NCBI RefSeq assembly: GCF_014648995.1
Contig: NZ_BMSE01000022.1
Span: forward strand, 81,003-145,002
DNA: 64,000 nucleotides
Origin: Streptomyces massasporeus
Lineage (GTDB): Bacteria > Actinomycetota > Actinomycetes > Streptomycetales > Streptomycetaceae
Direction: 5' to 3'
Shown: positions 8,515 through 15,645 of the stretch, piece after piece
Position numbering within the stretch: the first letter of the stretch is position 1
Layout: the number at the start of each line of letters is the position of its first letter
Position numbers and translations under genes: made by a program
The notes under the pieces: model-generated
The model's input: only the letters and a program-made list of their open reading frames with translations
Database searches by the model: none
Told to the model about the DNA's origin: nothing

Positions 8515-8550
8515 CCCGTCGCGGATCCCGTCGCGGATCCCGTCGCGGCT
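8515..8550. repeat. Three tandem 12-bp repeats over a gene end
   Basis: CCCGTCGCGGAT occurs at 8515-8526 and 8527-8538, and with one final-base change at 8539-8550. The third copy contains part of the stop codon of the GlxA-type gene (8549-8551). Confidence 0.85.
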
Positions 8551-9571
8551 ACTCGCCCCGGGTGAAGGTGCGTCGGTACTCGCTCGGTGTGGTGCCCAGG
8601 ATGTGCTGGAAGTGCAGGCGCAGGTTCGCGCCGGTACCGAGCCCGACGTCGGCGGCGATCTGTTCGACGCTGCGCTCTGAGCGCTCCAGCAGTTCCCGGG
8701 CCCGGTCGATGCGGGCGCGCATCACCCACTGCATCGGCGTGTAGCCGGTCTCCTCCACGAAACGCCGGGAGAACGTGCGCGCCGAGACCCCGGCCTGCCG
8801 CGCCAGCAGGTCGAGCGAGAGTGGCTCGCCGAGCCGGCGCAGCGCCCACTCGCGGGTGGTGCCGAAGCGCTCGCCGAGCGGCTCGGGCACGCTGCGCGGC
8901 ACGTACTGGGCCTGGCCGCCGCTGCGGTAGGGGGCCGCGACCAGACGACGGGCGGCGTGATTGGAGGCGGCCACTCCCAGGTCGCCGCGCAGGATGTGCA
9001 GGCACAGGTCGATGCCGGAGGCGGCACCGGCCGAGGTGAGCACGCTGCCCTCATCGACGAACAGCACGTTCTCGTCGACCTGGACGCGCGGGTACCTGGC
9101 CGTGAGGGCTCGCGTGTAGTGCCAGTGCGTCGTGGCGCGCCTGCCGTCGAGCAGGCCCGTCGCGGCGAGCGCGAAAGCCCCGGTGGAGATGGCGGCCAGC
9201 CGCGCGCCGCGCGCATGGGCGGCGACCAACGCGTCGACGACGGGCGGCGGCGGGTCCTCGAGGTCCGGGTGCCGGTAACCGGGGACGAAGACGATGTCGG
9301 CCCACGCCAGCGCGTCCAGGCCGTGGGCGACGTGGTACGCGAGTCCGTCGCCGCCTGTCACGAGACCGGGTGTCGCCCCGCACACCCGCACCTCGTACGG
9401 CATGCTCGCGCGGGTCGTGAAGACCTGCGCGGGAATGCCGACGTCGAGCGGCTTGGCACCCTCGAGCACGAGGACGGCGACGCGGTGGAGACGGGAGGAC
9501 GGCACGGAAGAGAGGCTACGGGGAGCGGGGCGCCGGAACGCCCACTGCCCGGGCCGAGCAGCCGACGCCAT
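8549..9571 (-). CDS. GlxA-family transcriptional regulator (DJ-1/PfpI domain plus AraC HTH)
   Basis: A 340-residue DNA-binding regulator. Residues 25-190 form a DJ-1/PfpI-like sensor domain (VAVLVLEGAKPLDVGIPAQV at its start; the usual nucleophile position reads STGAFALA, so no Cys and no amidase activity is expected). Residues 235-335 are an AraC-type double helix-turn-helix (LDLLARQAGVSARTFSRRF and IAADVGLGTGANLRLHF). The ATG at 9571 has GGGAGGA 8 nt upstream; a longer ORF to 9706 lacks a ribosome site. It lies upstream of gap on the same strand and diverges from the ABC exporter at 9826. The ligand is unknown. Confidence 0.88.
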   Translation of the reverse strand: MASAARPGQWAFRRPAPRSLSSVPSSRLHRVAVLVLEGAKPLDVGIPAQVFTTRASMPYEVRVCGATPGLVTGGDGLAYHVAHGLDALAWADIVFVPGYRHPDLEDPPPPVVDALVAAHARGARLAAISTGAFALAATGLLDGRRATTHWHYTRALTARYPRVQVDENVLFVDEGSVLTSAGAASGIDLCLHILRGDLGVAASNHAARRLVAAPYRSGGQAQYVPRSVPEPLGERFGTTREWALRRLGEPLSLDLLARQAGVSARTFSRRFVEETGYTPMQWVMRARIDRARELLERSERSVEQIAADVGLGTGANLRLHFQHILGTTPSEYRRTFTRGE

Positions 9572-9761
9572 CCGGGCCGTCCTCCCTCGGCGCACTCCAC
9601 ACCCTGTCCCACCACCGCCCCGGCTGCCGCAGCGCGCAGGGCGTCGTCGGCGTTTTGGCCACCCCCGGTCGCAGCCTCGCCCTTTGCACGGCAAGGGTCG
9701 GTGCACTGCGCATGCTCCGTCGAGCGCTCAACCGCAAGGTTCCAGTTCCGTCCGAAACACA

Positions 9762-9775
9762 GGTGTTCGAACACC
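9762..9775. promoter_or_regulatory. Perfect 14-bp palindrome upstream of the ABC exporter
   Basis: GGTGTTCGAACACC is a perfect palindrome centred 57 bp before the TTG start at 9826, in the 254-bp divergent gap between the GlxA-type gene and the exporter gene. It is a good operator candidate for a dimeric repressor. Confidence 0.55.
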
Positions 9776-9825
9776 GGGCGGGGTCGTTGAGCCACGTGAC
9801 CAGCCGCGACGAAGGGGGAGCCACG

Positions 9826-11718
9826 TTGACTTCAGCTGAATCTCACGGGCAGCAGGACACCGCGCCGCCGCCGTTTCCACCACCGGCGGAGATCACCTAC
9901 AGCGGGCAGTACGCGGTCAACCCGCTGGCCGAAGTGTCCTTCGGGCGGATGTGCGCCCACATTCCCAAGGTGCTCCTCAGGATCGCCCGGTTGTCGTGGA
10001 GGACCGACCGGCGTGCGGTGCAGCTCCTGTTGGGCTGCCAGGTGATCACCGGTGTCTCGGCCGCCGTCCTGCTGACCACGACCGCCGAGGCCATGGAATC
10101 GCTCCTGTCCGACGCCGCCGTGGCCGACCGGCTGCGCAGTGCCCTGCCCGCGCTCCTGGTGCTGGCGTTGGCCGCCTCGCTCGGCCGTGGCGCGGGCTCG
10201 GTGGCCACGTATGCCGAGCGGCGCATCACTCCCCGGCTGACGACGGAGACGGACAGCGCCCTCGTCGAGGCGGTGTGCCGGGTCGAGGCCGCCGCGTATG
10301 CCGGGGACGGCTTCTCGGACCGTCAGGAAGCCGCCGAGATGGGGGTGATCCGTACGCACGTGATGGTCACCGACGCCCAGCGCTTCGTGTCCGCCCTGAT
10401 CCGTATGGTCACCGCCGGCAGCGTCCTGTCGGTGCTGAACGTGCTGATGCTGCCGCTGCTGCTGCTCGCCGTGCTCCCCGCCGGCATCGGAGCCGTCATG
10501 ACGGCGCGGGTGGACTACGAGACGCACTACGCCAACGTGGCCGACCGCAACGTGCGCGGCATGATGCGCTGGTGGGCCACCACCTCGAAGTACGGCGACG
10601 AAGTCCGCGCCAACTCGATGACCGACTACCTGACCTACTGGTACCGAGCCCTGTCGAACCGGTGTGACCGCCGCACCCTCGCCGCCACGCCACGGACCTT
10701 GCGGATCTCTCTGCTGTCCTCGCTGGCCGGCGGCTTCTTCCTCGTCGCCACGTGGGGAGCACTGGCCTGGCTCGTCGTCAGCGGACGCATCAACCTCGCG
10801 GTCGCCGCCACCGCCGTCGTCGCCGTGCAGACGACGCTCGCCGCCCTGTCCCAGGTCGTCGTCAACGGTGCAGCCGTCTTCCACACCAGCCTCTACCTCG
10901 GCGACACGCAGTCGTTCCTCGACGACGCCGCGGACCGCGCTCCCCGACGCGGCCCCCGCAGTGTGACCGCTCCGATCGAGGAGATCACGCTGGAGGAAGC
11001 CGCCTACCAGTACCCGGGCAAGGACAAACCCGCCGTGGAAGGCGTCTCCCTCAGGCTACGGCGCGGTGAGATCCTGGCGATCGTCGGAGCGAACGGCTCC
11101 GGCAAGTCCACCCTCACCCGGCTGATCACCGGGATCTACCTGGCGGACAAGGGCAAGGTCTGCTGGAACGGTATGGACCTCGCCGAAGTCGCCCCCGCCA
11201 CCGTGTGGGCGAACACCGGCCTCGTGCCTCAGATCTTCGCCCAGTGGCCGCTGCGCGTCCGCGAAAACATCACTCTCGGACAACCCCGCGCCCATGACGA
11301 CGCGGCCGTGTGGGAGGCCGTCGACGCCGCCGGCCTGCGTGAGGCCGTCGATGACCTGCCTGCCGGCCTGGACACACTGCTCGCCCGCGACATCTTCGGC
11401 GGATCGGAACTCTCCGGCGGCCTGTGGCAGCGCGTCGCCTGTTCCAGGGCCCTGTACCGCAAGCCCGGGCTGCTGATCCTCGACGAGCCCACCTCCCAGA
11501 TGGATCCGCGCGGTGAACACGGCATCTTCGAACAGATCAAGGCCATCGCCGCCGACCGCATCACCATCGTGGTCACGCATCGCCTGGAGAACACCAGGAT
11601 CGCCGACCACATCATCGTGATGGAGCACGGCCGCATCACCGAGCAGGGGAGCTACGACGACCTCGTCCACGGCGGCGGGACCTTCTCCGAACTGCTGGAA
11701 CTGTCCCAGGACCGCTGA
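9826..11718 (+). CDS. ABC exporter, fused membrane and ATPase domains
   Basis: ATP-driven export of an unknown substrate across the cytoplasmic membrane; half-transporter expected to form a homodimer. The TTG at 9826 lies 5-6 nt after GAAGGGGGAG and gives 630 residues, the usual size; an upstream GTG at 9796 is possible. Residues 60-340 contain about six membrane segments. The ATPase domain has Walker A GANGSGKST (about 421), signature SGGLWQR (about 530; the usual Q after SGG is replaced by LW), Walker B LLILDEPT (about 548) and the H-loop VTH (about 583). The N-terminal 45 residues are proline-rich and hydrophilic. No peptidase domain is present. No precursor peptide or substrate gene is adjacent, so the cargo cannot be named. 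Confidence 0.88.
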   Translation: MTSAESHGQQDTAPPPFPPPAEITYSGQYAVNPLAEVSFGRMCAHIPKVLLRIARLSWRTDRRAVQLLLGCQVITGVSAAVLLTTTAEAMESLLSDAAVADRLRSALPALLVLALAASLGRGAGSVATYAERRITPRLTTETDSALVEAVCRVEAAAYAGDGFSDRQEAAEMGVIRTHVMVTDAQRFVSALIRMVTAGSVLSVLNVLMLPLLLLAVLPAGIGAVMTARVDYETHYANVADRNVRGMMRWWATTSKYGDEVRANSMTDYLTYWYRALSNRCDRRTLAATPRTLRISLLSSLAGGFFLVATWGALAWLVVSGRINLAVAATAVVAVQTTLAALSQVVVNGAAVFHTSLYLGDTQSFLDDAADRAPRRGPRSVTAPIEEITLEEAAYQYPGKDKPAVEGVSLRLRRGEILAIVGANGSGKSTLTRLITGIYLADKGKVCWNGMDLAEVAPATVWANTGLVPQIFAQWPLRVRENITLGQPRAHDDAAVWEAVDAAGLREAVDDLPAGLDTLLARDIFGGSELSGGLWQRVACSRALYRKPGLLILDEPTSQMDPRGEHGIFEQIKAIAADRITIVVTHRLENTRIADHIIVMEHGRITEQGSYDDLVHGGGTFSELLELSQDR

Positions 11719-11719
11719 T

Positions 11720-11842
11720 GTGAACCCCGATCGTCCTTCGGGGGTAGGACTGTGCGCCGCCTGGTACGGACCTCAAGGACCGCTGACCAGCAACGACGAA
11801 GTGGCCTAGTTCGTCGCCCAGTCCGACGGGCTCAAACTCTGA
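11720..11842 (+). pseudogene. Decayed DUF397 gene fragment
   Basis: Read in one frame, this stretch matches the C-terminal half of small DUF397 proteins: GPQGPLTSNDEVA, then an in-frame TAG at 11807-11809, then FVAQSDGLKL and TGA. In DUF397 proteins the position of the TAG is normally the Trp of E-W-x-x-F, and TGG to TAG is a single change. The N-terminal W-R-K-S-S-x-S half is missing. Its usual partner, an XRE-type regulator, is absent. Confidence 0.5.
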
Positions 11843-11937
11843 CCCTTGCGGGTCGGCAGCTGCGGGACAGGCCCCGCCGAGCGATTGTCGCACTCATGAT
11901 CTAGAGTCACCCTGCTCTTCCGGGGAGGGGATGACGC

Positions 11938-12675
11938 ATGGTGCGTGGGGGTAGTCGGGTCGTGTGGTGCGCTGCCGTGGTGTTGGCGCTGGCGGGCTGC
12001 GGGCGGGCGGATGTGCCGCCAGAGCGGCGCCCCGCGTTCGAGAGTACGGAGGACCTGCCCGAGAAGCTCGGTGCGGACGGCACCACCATCATGGTCGGCG
12101 ATCCCGACGCGAAGGTGAAGGTGCACCTGTACGAGGATCTGCGCTGCCCCGTCTGCGAGCAGTTCGAGACCTCGGGCGGGGGCCCGCAGTTGCGCAAGGC
12201 GATGCTCGACCGTACCGCGACAGCGCAGTACACCCTGGCCTCCTTCCTCGACGACGGGGTCGGCGGCAGCGGATCCAAGAAGGCGGTCAACGCACTGCGT
12301 GCGGCGCTGAAGGAGGGCAAATTCCTGGAGTACCACGAGGTGCTCTACCTCAACCAGCCCGAAGAGAGCGTCGACGGCTACACCGACGCCTACCTGCTGA
12401 AGCTGGCCGGCCAAGTCGAGGGCCTGCGCAGCACGGCGTTCGACGCGGCCGTCAAGAACATGAAGTACCGCGACTTCGTGGCCGCTTCGCAGAAGGCCTA
12501 CGAGCGGGCCGGAGGAGCGGAGGAGCCCGAAGGGCCGGGCACACCCACCGCGGTGATCAACGACAAGCGGATTCCTGCGGAAGTCAGCGGCGTTCTTCAG
12601 GACGGCACCGCCTTCACCCAGCTCCTGCACCAGATCCACGCCAATCCGTGGGAGTGGGAAGCCACCACCTTGTGA
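11938..12675 (+). CDS. DsbA-like thiol-disulfide lipoprotein
   Basis: Predicted extracytoplasmic thioredoxin-fold protein of 245 residues, anchored by lipid. A lipobox LAGC ends the signal peptide at residue 21. The redox motif C-P-V-C lies at about residues 71-74 within YEDLRCPVCEQF, followed by a helical insertion and the cis-proline region GTPTAVINDKRI, as in the Thioredoxin_4/DsbA family. It probably forms or shuffles disulfides in exported proteins. The ATG at 11938 lies 7 nt after GGGGAGGGG. It stands alone between the exporter remnant region and small membrane-protein genes; no DsbB/VKOR partner is adjacent. Confidence 0.9.
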   Translation: MVRGGSRVVWCAAVVLALAGCGRADVPPERRPAFESTEDLPEKLGADGTTIMVGDPDAKVKVHLYEDLRCPVCEQFETSGGGPQLRKAMLDRTATAQYTLASFLDDGVGGSGSKKAVNALRAALKEGKFLEYHEVLYLNQPEESVDGYTDAYLLKLAGQVEGLRSTAFDAAVKNMKYRDFVAASQKAYERAGGAEEPEGPGTPTAVINDKRIPAEVSGVLQDGTAFTQLLHQIHANPWEWEATTL

Positions 12676-12699
12676 CCTCCACGCGGGTGCAGTCAGGTC

Positions 12700-12831
12700 C
12701 TACTTGCGCTTGCGGATCTGTGCCGCGCCGAGGACGACGAGGGCCAGGACGGCGATCCCGGACAACAGCCAGAGAGGTACACCGTCGAGCCCTTTGTAGG
12801 CCAGTACGGTCGCATCAGTGGTCGATGGCAC
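12700..12831 (-). CDS. Small single-pass membrane protein
   Basis: A predicted 43-residue protein with one membrane span (PLWLLSGIAVLALVVLGAA) followed by a positive end RKRK, so the C-terminus should be inside. The GTG at 12831 follows GGGGAGGT after 3-4 nt; the frame stays open back to 12918, but those upstream starts have no ribosome site. No family is recognised. It is tail-to-tail with the DsbA-like gene and head-to-head with the DUF6328 gene. Confidence 0.5.
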   Translation of the reverse strand: MPSTTDATVLAYKGLDGVPLWLLSGIAVLALVVLGAAQIRKRK

Positions 12832-13022
12832 GAGACCTCCCCGCCTCTCCCCGGTTGTCATGACGTTCAACGTGCCCCCGGGTCCACGGTTGAAGCCCAT
12901 GAAGATGTCGGTCCGCACGACTGGCTGCGCAGGGTGCTGCTCCTTTCCCTGCGCCGCCAGGAATGCCTGCTTGAAATGCGTAACGGCGGGGCAAACGGAT
13001 CCTCTGGAACAGGGAGGATGCC

Positions 13023-13592
13023 ATGACCATGACGGATCGACCCGTCGAGCCGGAAGGCGAGAGCAGCGCGTGCTGCGCGCGGCACGACAGCCCGGGCGCG
13101 AGACCCGGCACCGAGGAGCCCGAGACAGCGCGGGAGCGGGTCAACCGGCGCTGGAACGAGATACTGCAGGAAACACGAGTCACACAGACGGGCGTGCAGA
13201 TCCTCTTCGGCTTTCTGCTCAGCGTGGCCTTCACCCCTCTGTTCAGGGAATTGGAGACGCTGGACCGCGCCATCTACGTCACCACCGTGGTGCTCGGGGC
13301 CGCGGCCACCGGAACCCTCATAGCTCCCGTCTCCATCCACCGGTTCCTGTCCGGGCAGCGCATGAAGGACGAGGTAGTCGAAGCCGCCGGCCGTTTGATG
13401 ATGTGTGGCATGGTCCTCCTCGCCCTGACCATCGGCTGTACGCTCCTGTTGATCCTCCGTTTCGTCGTTCCAGGCGTTCTCGCCGAAGTGCTCGTCGCCG
13501 GGGTCATGCTGTGGTTCGGACTCTGCTGGTACGCGCTGCCGCTGTATCTGCGACGTCGCGGGGACCAGCGTTCCCGGACCACGGACGCGTAG
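13023..13592 (+). CDS. DUF6328 family membrane protein
   Basis: A 189-residue protein with a charged, cysteine-containing N-terminus, then the family-like segment RWNEILQETRVTQTGVQILF leading into four membrane spans (about residues 59-78, 83-104, 126-147 and 150-170) and a basic tail. The ATG at 13023 follows GGGAGGA. Members are common next to each other or alone in Streptomyces; their role is unknown. Confidence 0.8.
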   Translation: MTMTDRPVEPEGESSACCARHDSPGARPGTEEPETARERVNRRWNEILQETRVTQTGVQILFGFLLSVAFTPLFRELETLDRAIYVTTVVLGAAATGTLIAPVSIHRFLSGQRMKDEVVEAAGRLMMCGMVLLALTIGCTLLLILRFVVPGVLAEVLVAGVMLWFGLCWYALPLYLRRRGDQRSRTTDA

Positions 13593-13741
13593 GGGCGCGA
13601 GTGCCATGGAACGGGGTCCTCGATGGCCGGCGCTCGACGGTGGCCTGCGGTCGCCGTTGACGGTGAAGGCGACATCTCACGAGAAGCACGTGGCGCAGGG
13701 GCCCAACCCGTACGCCACCGCCATGCCGTTGTCTTGTCGGC

Positions 13742-14368
13742 CTACACCGCGTAGGGCACCGGACGCACGAACCGCTCCCGCCCCGCCTCGTCACGCACCG
13801 GCGTGCACCCGGCAGCCAGCAGCCGCTCGGCCAGTTTCGCGCGACGGGTCGCGTTGATCCGGAGTGCGCCCAGCAGGAACGCCGGGGTGAGGACGGCGAG
13901 GGGCAGGAGAACGACGTACTTTCCGGTCAGCACGGCCAGCAGCAGGAACAGCAGCGGCCCAGCCCACGCCATGGCCAGCAGTTGCCTGCGGTTGGCGGCG
14001 GCGCCGGCCGCGTCGTAGCGGATGAGCGTGGTGATCAGGTCGACGTCCGCCTGCGCCTCGGGGACCGGCGTGAGCGAGCCCAGGTACATGCCCGGCACCG
14101 GGCGTCCGGGGCCGGGGTCGGGGAATGCCGCGCTGTTGGCCGCCGCGCGCTGCTGCGCCTGGGGGCTCGTGTCCCGGACGAGGCGGATGTGCGCCATCTT
14201 GTGCTTGCCGACCAGGCGGACGTCGGCATACCGGAATCCGTAGCACTCCGCGATGTACGCGAGCGCGCCGAACGTCTGCCGCTCGGCGAAGGGGTGGACG
14301 AGTTCGATCATGTCCTGGGTCGCGATCTGCCGCATGAGGGCGGTGATGTGGCGGTCGGCGAGGCTCAA
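13742..14368 (-). CDS. Hypothetical protein with C-terminal membrane hairpin
   Basis: A 208-residue protein of no recognised family. The first 120 residues are soluble and mixed alpha/beta; residues about 130-175 contain two membrane spans (LLAMAWAGPLLFLLLAVLTG and VVLLPLAVLTPAFLLGALRI), and the last 35 residues are charged and cytoplasmic. The TTG at 14368 lies 5 nt after AGGAG; a GTG two codons upstream would overlap that box. The neighbouring genes on both sides encode small membrane proteins on the opposite strand, so no operon is seen. Confidence 0.72.
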   Translation of the reverse strand: MSLADRHITALMRQIATQDMIELVHPFAERQTFGALAYIAECYGFRYADVRLVGKHKMAHIRLVRDTSPQAQQRAAANSAAFPDPGPGRPVPGMYLGSLTPVPEAQADVDLITTLIRYDAAGAAANRRQLLAMAWAGPLLFLLLAVLTGKYVVLLPLAVLTPAFLLGALRINATRRAKLAERLLAAGCTPVRDEAGRERFVRPVPYAV

Positions 14369-14546
14369 GGTCACTCCTGGCTGGAAAGCACTGCTGAATT
14401 TCTGGTTCCGCACACCAGACTGATCAAGCGGCCCAAGGGTTGCCCTCCTGGCGGGCAGAGACGTGTCCCCCATTCTCCGTTCCAGCCTTTGCTTAACCTA
14501 TCGACATTCGATAGATTCCCATCGTGCGTCGATGGAAGGATGGGCG

Positions 14547-15032
14547 ATGGGGAAACTGACACTCGGTGCGTTGCGTGCCGTGCTCGCGGTGGTGCTCGTC
14601 GGCACCGTGTTCGTGCAGGCGTCGATGGTGTGGGCGTTGGCAACCGACCCGGAGGACGGGTCGCTCCCGCTGACCCCACTGCGCGTGATCACGATCCTGG
14701 GCATGGTCGCGGCACAGGTCGCCGCGGTCTGCGTAGGGCGGCTGGTGACGATGGTGCGACGCAGAACCGTCTTCTCCCCCGCCGCCTTCCGGTACGTCGA
14801 CGCCGTGATCGGCGCGATCGTGACGGCCGCCCTCCTTTGGTTCGCCGTCACCATCATCAATGCGCCGGGGCAGCGGGAGGACCCGGGCGTCACCGTCATC
14901 ATGGGCGGGATCGGCGTGGCCATCCTGGGTGTCGCGCTCATCGTGCTCGTGCTGCGGATGCTGCTCGCCCAGGCCGTCTCGCGTGATGTCGAAGCGTCAC
15001 AGATGGAGGCCGAGTTGGACCAGGTGATCTGA
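14547..15032 (+). CDS. DUF2975 family membrane protein
   Basis: A 161-residue protein with four membrane spans and a short charged C-terminus (SRDVEASQMEAELDQVI), as in DUF2975 proteins. The ATG at 14547 lies 6 nt after AAGGA. In most genomes this family is followed by a small XRE-type regulator gene; here no such gene follows, which is unusual. The promoter region contains a short AT-rich inverted sequence TATCGACATTCGATA at about 14500-14514 that may be its control site. The biochemical role is unknown. Confidence 0.8.
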   Translation: MGKLTLGALRAVLAVVLVGTVFVQASMVWALATDPEDGSLPLTPLRVITILGMVAAQVAAVCVGRLVTMVRRRTVFSPAAFRYVDAVIGAIVTAALLWFAVTIINAPGQREDPGVTVIMGGIGVAILGVALIVLVLRMLLAQAVSRDVEASQMEAELDQVI

Positions 15033-15171
15033 GGGTCCACTTCAGATCGTCGCAGAACGTCACGCCGACGGCCACGTCGTCCTGGCAGCGGACGGTCATG
15101 CTGGACTTGCCGTTGCGGTCGTCGTCCGGGAAGGTCATGGGCGAAGGTCGGGCAGTGAAAGGGGGAGGCGC

Positions 15172-15594
15172 GTGGAACAGAGCGAGGACCAGATCCTGGT
15201 GGAAGAGCTTGCTGCGCTGGGTGCCGTGAGTGGGGGCAGTGGTCGCTTGACCGGGCTCGTGGCCCGGCTGTTGAAGAAGAACGCCCACGAGATCGACCTT
15301 GTCGTCCCCTTGCCGTTCGACGATGCGGTGCAGCGCGTCGTCGGAGTTCTGGAGGGGGCGGGGCGATCCGGAAGGTCCGCGCATCTCGAATCGGGCGGGG
15401 ACCAGGAGATGATCCGTGTCGTGGCCGGTGGCGGTGCCGGCGGGATGAATCCCGTAGTGGTCACTGCGCTGGTGACAAGGGGCGCGGGGAACCGCACGGA
15501 GGTCAAGCTCCGTGCAGCCGCAAAAGAAGGCCTGATCAAACAGCGAGCGGGAGAGAAGACGGCCGCCCGTCTTGCTGCATTGCTGAGTCAGTAG
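15172..15594 (+). CDS. Hypothetical protein, soluble alpha/beta
   Basis: A 140-residue protein of no recognised family. An N-terminal helical region with a glycine-rich turn is followed by strands and a helix (IDLVVPLPFDDAVQRVVGVL), more strands (MNPVVVTALVTRG) and a final helix (EKTAARLAALLSQ), a layout compatible with a START-like or two-layer fold, though I cannot confirm this. The GTG start follows GGGGGAGG. It is tail-to-tail with the STAND NTPase gene, 51 bp apart. Confidence 0.7.
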   Translation: MEQSEDQILVEELAALGAVSGGSGRLTGLVARLLKKNAHEIDLVVPLPFDDAVQRVVGVLEGAGRSGRSAHLESGGDQEMIRVVAGGGAGGMNPVVVTALVTRGAGNRTEVKLRAAAKEGLIKQRAGEKTAARLAALLSQ

Positions 15595-15645
15595 GGAGGA
15601 GCCTTCACACTCCCCTCATGTCTTCTTCGAGCTGACTGACCTGAC

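Noticed and set aside
15034..15140. Minus-strand peptide beginning MTFPDDDRNGKSSMTVRCQD
   Set aside because: It looks protein-like for about 37 residues but has no ribosome site and continues into low-quality shadow sequence opposite other genes; at best a gene fragment.
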